From positions 1 through 22,172 of the forward strand of contig JBCCHY010000013.1 of NCBI GenBank assembly GCA_039028495.1: DNA of 22,172 nucleotides. Direction: 5' to 3'. A model generated the notes under the pieces. That model saw only the letters and a list, made by a program, of their open reading frames with translations. It did not search any database and had not been told where the DNA came from. Shown piece after piece: positions 7,338 through 13,149 of this stretch. A program made the position numbers and the translations under genes. How positions within the stretch are numbered: the first letter of the stretch is position 1; every line of letters starts with the position of its first letter. The DNA comes from JBCCHY01 sp039028495 (GTDB lineage Bacteria > Patescibacteriota > Saccharimonadia > Saccharimonadales > VXPC01).

Positions 7338-8378
7338 ATGATCACCTACATTGGGTTATTTCTGGGGTTAGGGCTTTCATTGTATTTGGTTCAGCTGATA
7401 CGTAGCTTTGGCTACATGAGCGTAGCGGAGCTGCGCAGACGTACGGACCAGGGCGATCTTGAAGCAGCTAAAGTCCACAAGGCTAGAGTACACGGTATTC
7501 AGATATGGGTAGTTTTATGGGGCTTACTCGGTTTAAGTTTAGCTGGTGTGATCCTGATACTTGATCGTCTGCTACCGCTATGGATTTCTCTACCCTTGGA
7601 TGTTGTTTTGATAGTCACAATGCATGTCATATTGCCATGGGCACGCTGGCCGAGGCCGAGTCTGCGTCTCGCATCACATGTTGGGCCCGTTCTAGGTTTT
7701 TTACTCTACAAATCACAACCGCTGCTAAAAGGCCTAGACTCACTTTTTGGCTCCTGGGTAGAAATAGAGGCCACCCAGCGTATTCACTCCAAAGAAGAGT
7801 TACTTGAAAACCTGCAAAAACTGCCGGGTGAACTCGATAAAGTTGGCAAAGACGAGCTGCGTATAGCCCAGCATGCCCTGACGTTTGGCGAAAAATGCAT
7901 CGCAGATGTCATGACTCCAAAAAGCGTTATGAGAACAGTTGATGAGCTAGATGTGTTAACGCCTGTCATGAGGGGCGAGCTGCATGATACGGGCTTTTCT
8001 AGATTTCCGGTAACATCTGAAGAGGACGACTATATCGGCGTGCTGTATCTCAAGGACACTACAAGAATGACCAAAAACGATTCAGTTAATAAACTGATGC
8101 GTCCCGAAGTTTACTACGTGAATGTCGATACCAATCTGGATCAAGTTCTTAATGCCTTCTTGCGCACACAGCATCATCTGTTTATAGTAGTGAACCAATA
8201 TGAAGAAGCAGTTGGTGTTATCAGTATCGAAGACGTACTCGAGCAAATTATTGGTAAATCGATCGTGGATGAATTTGATCAATATGAAGACCTGCGTGCA
8301 GTAGCCAAGCAAAGAGCAGACGAACGAGCACGCGATAGGTCCAAAAAAGGTCAGCAACACATAGAGAAAGAGAAATGA
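7338..8378 (+). CDS. DUF21/CBS-pair membrane protein (CNNM/CorC-like)
   Basis: The product is 346 residues. The N-terminal part has three hydrophobic segments (about 1-20, 52-76 and 82-100), as in the CNNM/DUF21 transmembrane domain. A CBS pair follows at about 185-310: the first repeat contains VMTPKSVMRTVDELD, GFSRFPVTSEEDDYIGVLYLKD, and the second contains VNVDTNLDQVLNAFLRTQHHLFIVVN and AVGVISIEDVLEQIIG. Family members are implicated in magnesium or other divalent cation transport, with nucleotide bound by the CBS pair. The usual C-terminal CorC_HlyC domain is absent: after the CBS pair only a short charged helix remains. The stop overlaps the aspS start by four bases (ATGA), so the two genes are very probably cotranscribed and translationally coupled, although they have no obvious functional link. 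Confidence 0.88.
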   Translation: MITYIGLFLGLGLSLYLVQLIRSFGYMSVAELRRRTDQGDLEAAKVHKARVHGIQIWVVLWGLLGLSLAGVILILDRLLPLWISLPLDVVLIVTMHVILPWARWPRPSLRLASHVGPVLGFLLYKSQPLLKGLDSLFGSWVEIEATQRIHSKEELLENLQKLPGELDKVGKDELRIAQHALTFGEKCIADVMTPKSVMRTVDELDVLTPVMRGELHDTGFSRFPVTSEEDDYIGVLYLKDTTRMTKNDSVNKLMRPEVYYVNVDTNLDQVLNAFLRTQHHLFIVVNQYEEAVGVISIEDVLEQIIGKSIVDEFDQYEDLRAVAKQRADERARDRSKKGQQHIEKEK

Positions 8379-9775
8379 TGAAAAGAACACAGTGTATCGA
8401 TATTGCAGAGAATGTAGAAAAGAAAATAAGGATTAACGGTTGGGTGCATACTCGGCGAGATCACGGAAAGCTGATATTTTTGGATGTTAGAGATTCGACA
8501 GGGTTAGTCCAAGTTGTCTTTTGGGGTGGTGGCGACAAGGAGCTATTTGAAAAAGCGAATGAGCTTCGCAGTGAGTATGTCGTAGAGATAGAGGGTGCTG
8601 TACAAAAGCGGGGTGAAAAGCAGATTAACCCTGACGTAGTTAACGGAAACGTCGAGTTAGCTGCAGAGTCGCTTACTATCATGGCGACATCTGAGACTCC
8701 GCCTTTTGTGCTTGATGACGAGAACGCCGAGGTAGGTGAACCGATCAGAATGAAGCATCGTTATCTAGATTTACGCACCGAACGCATGGCTAACAACATT
8801 CGGATGAGACATAAGTTTATTAAAGCCACAAGAGATTTCTTAGATGCAGAAGGCTTTGTTGAGATTGAGACACCTATACTGGCCAAGTCTAGCCCAGAAG
8901 GAGCTAGGGACTTTTTGGTGCCATCCCGTCTTAGCCCAGGAGAGTTCTATGCACTGCCTCAAGCTCCACAGCAGTTTAAGCAGCTATTGATGGTTTCTGG
9001 GTTTGAAAAGTACTATCAGATTGCCAGGTGTTTTAGAGATGAGGATCTCAGAGGCGACAGGCAGCCAGAATTCACCCAACTTGATATGGAGATGAGCTTT
9101 GTAGACCAAGAGGATGTCCTAGAAGTTAATGAGCGCCTGTTTAAAACAGTTATTGCAGAGCTTTATCCCGAAAAACGAATGCCAGATAAATTCCCTCGAA
9201 TGACCTATGACGAAGTGATGGAAAAGTACGGCTCTGATAAACCTGACATACGTGAAGATAAAGAGGATAACGACGAGCTGGCATTCTTGTGGGTCACGGA
9301 TTTCCCTGTGTTTGAAGAGAACGAAGGTGGAGAGCTAACGTTTGCACATAACCCATTCGCAGCGCCTGCAAAGGGCCACCAAGAATTGATTGACTCAGAT
9401 AATAAAGAGGACAACCTGAAGGCTAGGGCAAAATGTTATGACCTTGTGCTTAATGGCTACGAGCTCTCTAGCGGGTCGATCCGTATTCATGATCCAGAAG
9501 TTCAAAAGAGTATTTTCAAACGAATGGGCTTGAATGAGGAGCAGATCCAGGAGCAATTTGGCGAATTCTTAGATGCGTTCAAGTATGGGGCACCTCCACA
9601 TGGAGGCATGGCTCCAGGTATTGATAGAGTCGTGATGATCCTGCAAGAAGAACCAACAATCAGAGAAGTAATAGCATTCCCTAAAAATGGCGACATGAAA
9701 GACCTGATGTTCAATGCCCCAGGACAAGCAGGGCTTGATCAACTCACCGAGCTAGGCATCCGTATCGCGAGCTAA
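8375..9775 (+). CDS. aspS: Aspartyl-tRNA synthetase lacking the GAD domain
   Basis: The product is 466 residues, against about 590 for typical bacterial AspRS. The N-terminal OB fold (about 1-105) has NGWVHTRRDHGKLIFLDVRD. The class II core has motif 2 in CFRDEDLRGDRQPEFTQLDME (219-239) and motif 3 in PPHGGMAPGIDRVVM (407-421), plus the bacterial PQAPQQFKQLLM block. Between YGSDKPDIRED (about 285-295) and AFLWVTDFPVFE (303-314) only about ten residues occur where bacterial enzymes carry the roughly 120-residue GAD insertion. In the anticodon-binding region His30 resembles relaxed, tRNA-Asn-accepting AspRS, whereas Lys83 resembles discriminating enzymes, so specificity is uncertain. The start is the first of two adjacent ATGs and overlaps the preceding stop. 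The 3' end overlaps a convergent gene by 24 bases. Confidence 0.96.
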   Translation: MMKRTQCIDIAENVEKKIRINGWVHTRRDHGKLIFLDVRDSTGLVQVVFWGGGDKELFEKANELRSEYVVEIEGAVQKRGEKQINPDVVNGNVELAAESLTIMATSETPPFVLDDENAEVGEPIRMKHRYLDLRTERMANNIRMRHKFIKATRDFLDAEGFVEIETPILAKSSPEGARDFLVPSRLSPGEFYALPQAPQQFKQLLMVSGFEKYYQIARCFRDEDLRGDRQPEFTQLDMEMSFVDQEDVLEVNERLFKTVIAELYPEKRMPDKFPRMTYDEVMEKYGSDKPDIREDKEDNDELAFLWVTDFPVFEENEGGELTFAHNPFAAPAKGHQELIDSDNKEDNLKARAKCYDLVLNGYELSSGSIRIHDPEVQKSIFKRMGLNEEQIQEQFGEFLDAFKYGAPPHGGMAPGIDRVVMILQEEPTIREVIAFPKNGDMKDLMFNAPGQAGLDQLTELGIRIAS

Positions 9776-10444
9776 ATCTAATCGGTAGAGGCTACATTCG
9801 TAGGTGCAGAAATCTTTCAAATTATAGTAGATGAATTGGTTGCTGGGGATATGAAGATCAATTTCCATTTCAAATGAGCCCAAAGATTTTAGTTGGTTAA
9901 GCAATCGTCCCTGGGCTTCTGGATTGTCACCGACTCTGTAGTATGAGGTTTCGTACCGATCACCGAGATCTTCAAGCCAAATTGTAAAACCATCACCCTC
10001 GAGTATCTTTAGATCCATATTACCCAGCTCGTCTGCTAGCAGCTCCTTGTCTATGTTTCGATAGTGTTGATGAGTGCTGAGGTAGTTTTGCAGTAGACCA
10101 TCCAGGTTCTCCACGTCTCTTAAGGCTACATTCTGTTTTGGAGAGTTTAGGTATGTCAATGAGTACGTATCGGTAACTTTTGTGAGGTGGGGTGATCTAA
10201 TTCTATCTTTTTTGACCCTAAGGAATAGAAGGTCATTAGTAGGGGGAGCAGTCTTTAGCGAATCCAGCTCACCGACTATAACTAGCTTAGGACTGCCTGG
10301 ATACAGTTTGAGCGTGTATAGACTGATGCTATCGTTTGCAAAGATTAGAGTATGTCTCTTACTTTTCTTTATAAACTTATCAAAATCAGCCTTGGACCCA
10401 AACCGTTCACCCTCAACGTAGTCATTCCACTGTAATGTACTCAT
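9752..10444 (-). CDS. Hypothetical cytoplasmic protein
   Basis: The product is 230 residues, starting at ATG 10444. No signal peptide, membrane helix or enzyme motif is visible. The sequence has alternating strands and charged helices (HTLIFANDSISLYTLKLY, PKLVIVGELDSL, GDGFTIWLEDLGDRYETSYYR), suggesting a folded alpha/beta protein. Its stop lies inside the last 24 bases of aspS on the other strand. TATACT ends exactly six bases upstream of the ATG, the leaderless arrangement. It faces away from the structured spacer at 10445-10739. I recognise no family. Confidence 0.7.
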   Translation of the reverse strand: MSTLQWNDYVEGERFGSKADFDKFIKKSKRHTLIFANDSISLYTLKLYPGSPKLVIVGELDSLKTAPPTNDLLFLRVKKDRIRSPHLTKVTDTYSLTYLNSPKQNVALRDVENLDGLLQNYLSTHQHYRNIDKELLADELGNMDLKILEGDGFTIWLEDLGDRYETSYYRVGDNPEAQGRLLNQLKSLGSFEMEIDLHIPSNQFIYYNLKDFCTYECSLYRLDLARDTDA

Positions 10445-10472
10445 GTGGTTAGTATAACCTGCCGTAGGCAGG
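10445..10472 (-). promoter_or_regulatory. Leaderless-type -10 element with adjoining inverted repeats
   Basis: On the minus strand TATACT (10456-10451) ends six bases before the ATG at 10444. The box sits in an inverted repeat GGTTA-gta-TAACC (10447-10459), so the plus strand also reads TATAAC (10453-10458), a possible -10 for rightward transcription. Just outside is a perfect repeat CCTGCC-gta-GGCAGG (10458-10472), suitably placed for a repressor or activator. Confidence 0.4.
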
Positions 10473-10494
10473 GCTCGGCTTGAGTCTGGCAGAT

Positions 10495-10609
10495 TGCGGT
10501 AAAGATTAGGTGCTAAAGCATGATTTCGAGAATGTTTGAGCTAGTCACAAGATATGTCTTGTGACTGGTGAGTCTCGGAGAAACACTTTAGTGACTAGTC
10601 TTTACCGCA
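10495..10609 (+). ncRNA. Candidate structured RNA: long interrupted stem, unknown function
   Basis: The two ends pair over 15 bases: 10495-10509 (TGCGGTAAAGATTAG) with 10595-10609. Further in, CTAAAG (10513-10518) pairs with CTTTAG (10586-10591), 10524-10531 pairs with 10573-10580, and 10540-10551 pairs with 10558-10569 around the loop ATATGT (10552-10557), whose core is the perfect repeat AGTCACAAG/CTTGTGACT. About 41 base pairs thus stack into one long rod with internal loops. Five pairs are G-U on the plus strand; on the minus strand these would be A-C mismatches, which favours a plus-strand RNA. No terminator-type T tract follows, and the promoter is uncertain (TATAAC at 10453-10458 is one candidate). 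It is not SRP RNA, tmRNA or RNase P RNA by any motif I can see. It could also be a DNA palindrome or the leader of the gene at 10740. Confidence 0.5.
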
Positions 10610-10620
10610 GTATATTTCCA

Positions 10621-10673
10621 GGCTCATTGCCGAATGATTTTTGCGGCTCGTTTGCATCATAGGCAAATGAGCC
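10621..10673 (+). promoter_or_regulatory. Hairpin with a competing upstream strand, switch-like
   Basis: GGCTCGTTTGC (10645-10655) pairs with GCAAATGAGCC (10663-10673) around a seven-base loop, with one G-U pair valid only on the plus strand. The upstream sequence GGCTCATT (10621-10628) is a perfect complement of AATGAGCC (10666-10673), so two mutually exclusive folds exist. Together with the long stem at 10495-10609 this could be a regulatory leader of the gene at 10740. Confidence 0.4.
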
Positions 10674-10703
10674 AAAGCCAGTAAGCGCAACTTACATAAA
10701 TCA

Positions 10704-10712
10704 TGATATGAT
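10704..10712 (+). promoter_or_regulatory. Extended -10 promoter element before the gene at 10740
   Basis: TGA-TATGAT forms an extended -10 with four of six core matches or better. The expected start near 10719 leaves a leader of about 21 bases containing GGGGGA before the GTG start. No -35 box is clear. Confidence 0.4.
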
Positions 10713-10739
10713 TAATATGAAATAACCTTTGGGGGAAAA

Positions 10740-11390
10740 GTGGGGGACACTAACTATATCCAAAGGGTGGGAATTCTTAATGCTCTAATGGTATTCATCG
10801 GGTTTTTTACGGCCGGTGTACTGGATGGCTCTAATGTTGTAGCGTGGATCACGCTGACCGCGTTTGCTTATGCTGTTTGGGTCTATGCTAGGTCAATCAG
10901 CCTAAGAAACACATGGAGTGCTTTCTCCAGGGGGTTTTTGTTTGGTCTTCTGACATTGGCAGTTGTCCGGCTGTTTGGGCTGATCGGCAATATTATCTCT
11001 ATCGGCGAGAGCAGGCTTTCAGATGGCTTCGAGTACAATCTATTTGAAGGCCAAGCAGCTGATATGGCGAGAATACTACTTGATGGTAGCTGGTCCCAGA
11101 GCCTTAGCGCCATATTCGGCATAGCACTGCTTACGGGTGTAGCAGTGGCTCTAACGTATTGGATAAGAAGATCAAGCTTTCTAATCGCTGATGTTACTGA
11201 CTCGTACAAAAGAGATTATCTGCGCGTACCACTTGCGGCTGTTCTGCTTGGTGTAGTTGTTATTGTAGGTTCGAGTTTCATCTCAGATAAATCAACAAAA
11301 TATAGACTAGAAGAGTTTTATCTAGACGGTGTTGTCGCCAGACAGGCTGATGCCCTAGAGGCACGCTTACCTGGATCTACTCAGTTTTAA
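10740..11390 (+). CDS. Multi-pass membrane protein of unknown function
   Basis: The product is 216 residues from GTG at 10740, with GGGGGA four bases upstream as ribosome binding site. Five hydrophobic segments are visible, at about 11-28, 32-50, 62-85, 118-140 and 162-182, separated by short loops; the loop at about 85-115 is polar (GESRLSDGFEYNLFEGQ) and the C-terminus (about 183-216) is soluble. No transport or enzyme signature is seen. It precedes two exported or membrane proteins on the same strand and may act with them in the envelope, but the next gene has its own -10 element, so an operon is not required. Confidence 0.7.
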   Translation: MGDTNYIQRVGILNALMVFIGFFTAGVLDGSNVVAWITLTAFAYAVWVYARSISLRNTWSAFSRGFLFGLLTLAVVRLFGLIGNIISIGESRLSDGFEYNLFEGQAADMARILLDGSWSQSLSAIFGIALLTGVAVALTYWIRRSSFLIADVTDSYKRDYLRVPLAAVLLGVVVIVGSSFISDKSTKYRLEEFYLDGVVARQADALEARLPGSTQF

Positions 11391-11404
11391 ACACACTAAT
11401 AGGA

Positions 11405-11416
11405 TATAATTTCAGG
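11405..11416 (+). promoter_or_regulatory. Consensus -10 (TATAAT), leaderless spacing
   Basis: A perfect TATAAT (11405-11410) is followed by exactly six bases and the GTG at 11417. Transcription should begin at or within a base of the start codon. No clear -35 is present. If the ATG at 11423 is used instead, the leader is about six bases. Confidence 0.55.
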
Positions 11417-12022
11417 GTGAATATGCTTCGTTACGCCGCCCCGTTATTTGTTTGCCTTGTTTTAGTGGGTCCCCACTCTTATGCGCAGGCTCCTTTAGAG
11501 CAGCCCGTCACGCGGCAGCAAGCTATATCTAGACTAGGCCAGCTGATAGATGTTCATAGTGTCATCCTGACCTCTACAGAAAGACAACAAGTCATCTCTG
11601 CTTGTCGGCAGCTACAGTCAACGACCCTTCAATCACTCAGCGATAAACACGAAGCCGACTTGACTAAATACACTGATGCTATCGAGTCTTTCAGATGGGG
11701 CATCGACTATTCGATATCAAATCTTAGAAGCATGTCAGAGGACAGCTCCAATTTGGATTTAGCAAGTTTTCACTTGACACAAATAGAGGACGACTTACGA
11801 AGTGCGTCTAGAGTGTACAGTCGTACGCTTGACGAAGTCTTGGTGATAGACTGCCAGGTATATCCATTAGAGTTCATGGCCGGCATAGAAGAAGTCAAAG
11901 ACAGGCGAGACCTGATGCGCTCGTCCGCAGATGAGTTGCTAGAGTTTTTTGACGAAGAGCTGCTGGGTGCGTATCAAAAAGTCGACGGTAGGTTGCAAAA
12001 GATAGAGGGGCTGGCACAGTGA
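11417..12022 (+). CDS. Secreted helical hypothetical protein
   Basis: The product is 201 residues from GTG 11417; ATG 11423 is two codons later. The N-terminus is a classical signal peptide (LRYAAPLFVCLVLVGPHSYA) with a probable cleavage after SYA, before QAPLEQP. The mature part is almost entirely charged and helical, with heptad-like spacing (TSTERQQVISACRQLQ, YTDAIESFRWGIDYSISNL, DRRDLMRSSADELLEFFDEELL). Two cysteines (in SACRQ and IDCQV) could form a disulfide, in keeping with the DsbA-like protein elsewhere in the window; this is inference. The stop overlaps the next start by four bases (GTGA), so the two are translationally coupled. I recognise no family. Confidence 0.72.
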   Translation: MNMLRYAAPLFVCLVLVGPHSYAQAPLEQPVTRQQAISRLGQLIDVHSVILTSTERQQVISACRQLQSTTLQSLSDKHEADLTKYTDAIESFRWGIDYSISNLRSMSEDSSNLDLASFHLTQIEDDLRSASRVYSRTLDEVLVIDCQVYPLEFMAGIEEVKDRRDLMRSSADELLEFFDEELLGAYQKVDGRLQKIEGLAQ

Positions 12023-12348
12023 GTTGGCTTGAAAAGATCAAGCAGGAGCAGAGCATTTCACCAAAGCTCTCGCTATTTATTGTCATACTAGTAGTCAGCG
12101 CTATAACTGCAACTACGCTAATCAGCTTCTGGAACTCAGAGACACGCGAGCTGGTAAATGTGTTGCAGCAGACCGGTCGATCTACAGTTGTTGATGCCTC
12201 CGAGGTAACTGGAATAACGGACGACAATACCTTAGAGAGTGCCGAGCTGAAATTTATTGTTGATGAAGCATCCGAGCTCAGACAGGGCTTGATGCCTGAT
12301 GTTGATTTTGGGGGGTCTGAATTAGATGGCAACCCCCTCGGCCTCTAA
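12019..12348 (+). CDS. Single-pass membrane protein, hypothetical
   Basis: The product is 109 residues from a GTG that overlaps the stop of the previous gene. A basic N-terminus (SWLEKIKQEQSISPK) precedes one hydrophobic helix at about 17-37 (LSLFIVILVVSAITATTLISF), and the remaining 70 residues are acidic and presumably outside. The coupling to a secreted helical protein suggests a membrane partner or anchor for it. No family is recognised. A stable stem-loop follows at 12361. Confidence 0.65.
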   Translation: MSWLEKIKQEQSISPKLSLFIVILVVSAITATTLISFWNSETRELVNVLQQTGRSTVVDASEVTGITDDNTLESAELKFIVDEASELRQGLMPDVDFGGSELDGNPLGL

Positions 12349-12640
12349 GTCCGCAGACCAGCCAGCAAGTAGAGTCGGCAAAAGCCGCTCTTTTGCTGGC
12401 TTCACAGGCTATAATCGATATTTTCCTTCCGGGAGCAGCAGGCGCAGTGCCATATGCACAGCAACCTGCTACTTTCCTCAGGATAAATTCGATTCTAGCT
12501 CTGTGTCTGAGGCCTTAGAGACATTTCCACTATTTTTGACAGGTGACACTCTCTCCGGATGGCGCCGGGAAAGCATAGCTTTCTTAGGTGATCCTCCCAC
12601 CACAATAGAATACCTATATAACGAACAAGTAGTTATATAG
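12326..12640 (+). CDS. Doubtful ORF; possible hypothetical protein
   Basis: An open frame of 104 codons starts 23 bases inside the end of the preceding gene and has no clear ribosome binding site. The second half (PQDKFDSSSVSEALETF, TGDTLSGWRRESIAFLGDPP, IEYLYNEQVVI) reads like normal protein, but the first half is Ser/Arg-rich and looks out of frame. The stop lies within the inverted repeat at 12611-12643. The same stretch contains several stable stems and a TATAAT at 12410-12415, so a non-coding RNA or a decayed gene are alternatives. Confidence 0.35.
   Translation: MATPSASKSADQPASRVGKSRSFAGFTGYNRYFPSGSSRRSAICTATCYFPQDKFDSSSVSEALETFPLFLTGDTLSGWRRESIAFLGDPPTTIEYLYNEQVVI
12361..12400. repeat. 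Nested perfect stem-loop
   Basis: GCCAGCAA (12361-12368) pairs with TTGCTGGC (12393-12400); inside, GAG pairs with CTC and CGGC with GCCG around an AAAA loop. No T tract follows on either strand, so it is not a standard terminator. It lies 12 bases after the stop of the membrane protein gene. Confidence 0.55.
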
Positions 12641-12643
12641 GTA
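12611..12643. repeat. Perfect 12-bp inverted repeat, operator-like or terminator-like
   Basis: TACCTATATAAC (12611-12622) and GTTATATAGGTA (12632-12643) are exact complements around a nine-base loop. It lies between the doubtful ORF and the 3' end of the convergent minus-strand gene at 12722. It lacks a T tract. A dimeric regulator site or an mRNA-end hairpin are both possible. Confidence 0.5.
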
Positions 12644-12721
12644 TGCACCTTAATGAAGCAGATGCAAAGCTACTAGTTAAGTTTCATCTCAAGGATTTTA
12701 ATTTGCAGTCGAGTTTAGTTG

Positions 12722-13147
12722 TTAAGGCAACAGAAGCCAGTAGCGAAGCTGTTTTTCACATATTTTTTGAAAACGTTCTGGATCTAGGTTATTACGCTTT
12801 GCTATTTGGTGTAGCTTGGGTGTCTTTTTAGGGTTTCTGACTTCATGAACATCTTTATCTGCCCCGCATTTACGCCCTGCTCGTTTAAAAAACCACCAGC
12901 GTAGGGTGTACTTCGGTAACATGTAGACCACACCGAGGACGTAGACGACTCGACCTAATGGAAACTCTAGTTTGAATCCACTCCATCGGGATCTGGTACA
13001 CGTATAGACAACGTCGCTGGCTTCGCTCCATTTTTTAATTACATTCTGCTCTTCGTGGTATTCGGCAAGTTCATCAGCGAGGTCTTCTTCGTGCCATGCC
13101 CGGCCATACTTTTCCATACCTAGCCATGAATGCCATCTCTGAATCAT
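12722..13147 (-). CDS. Conserved hypothetical protein coupled to the MurC-family gene
   Basis: The product is 141 residues. Its ATG is two bases after the TAG of the murC-like gene, so it is the second gene of that operon. It is rich in Trp, Tyr, Lys and His (QRWHSWLGMEKYGRAWHEED, YTLRWWFFKRAGRK, HEVRNPKKTPKLHQIAKR), with one moderately hydrophobic stretch (LGRVVYVLGVVYMLPKY) at about residues 64-80 that could touch the membrane. A charged C-terminal helix ends in QLRYWLLLP. I believe this is a lineage-conserved family of Saccharibacteria without known function. The operon position suggests a link to wall precursor metabolism. Confidence 0.75.
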   Translation of the reverse strand: MIQRWHSWLGMEKYGRAWHEEDLADELAEYHEEQNVIKKWSEASDVVYTCTRSRWSGFKLEFPLGRVVYVLGVVYMLPKYTLRWWFFKRAGRKCGADKDVHEVRNPKKTPKLHQIAKRNNLDPERFQKICEKQLRYWLLLP

Positions 13148-13149
13148 TG

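Noticed and set aside
12425..12478. Resemblance of CCGGGAGCAGCAGG to the conserved SRP RNA domain
   Set aside because: The required GUCAGG strand and GGAA tetraloop are missing, and the actual pairing is a different nested stem.
12643..12831. 62-codon plus-strand open frame after the inverted repeat at 12611
   Set aside because: More than half lies antisense to the better supported gene at 12722-13147; no ribosome binding site, and the first A is part of the repeat.
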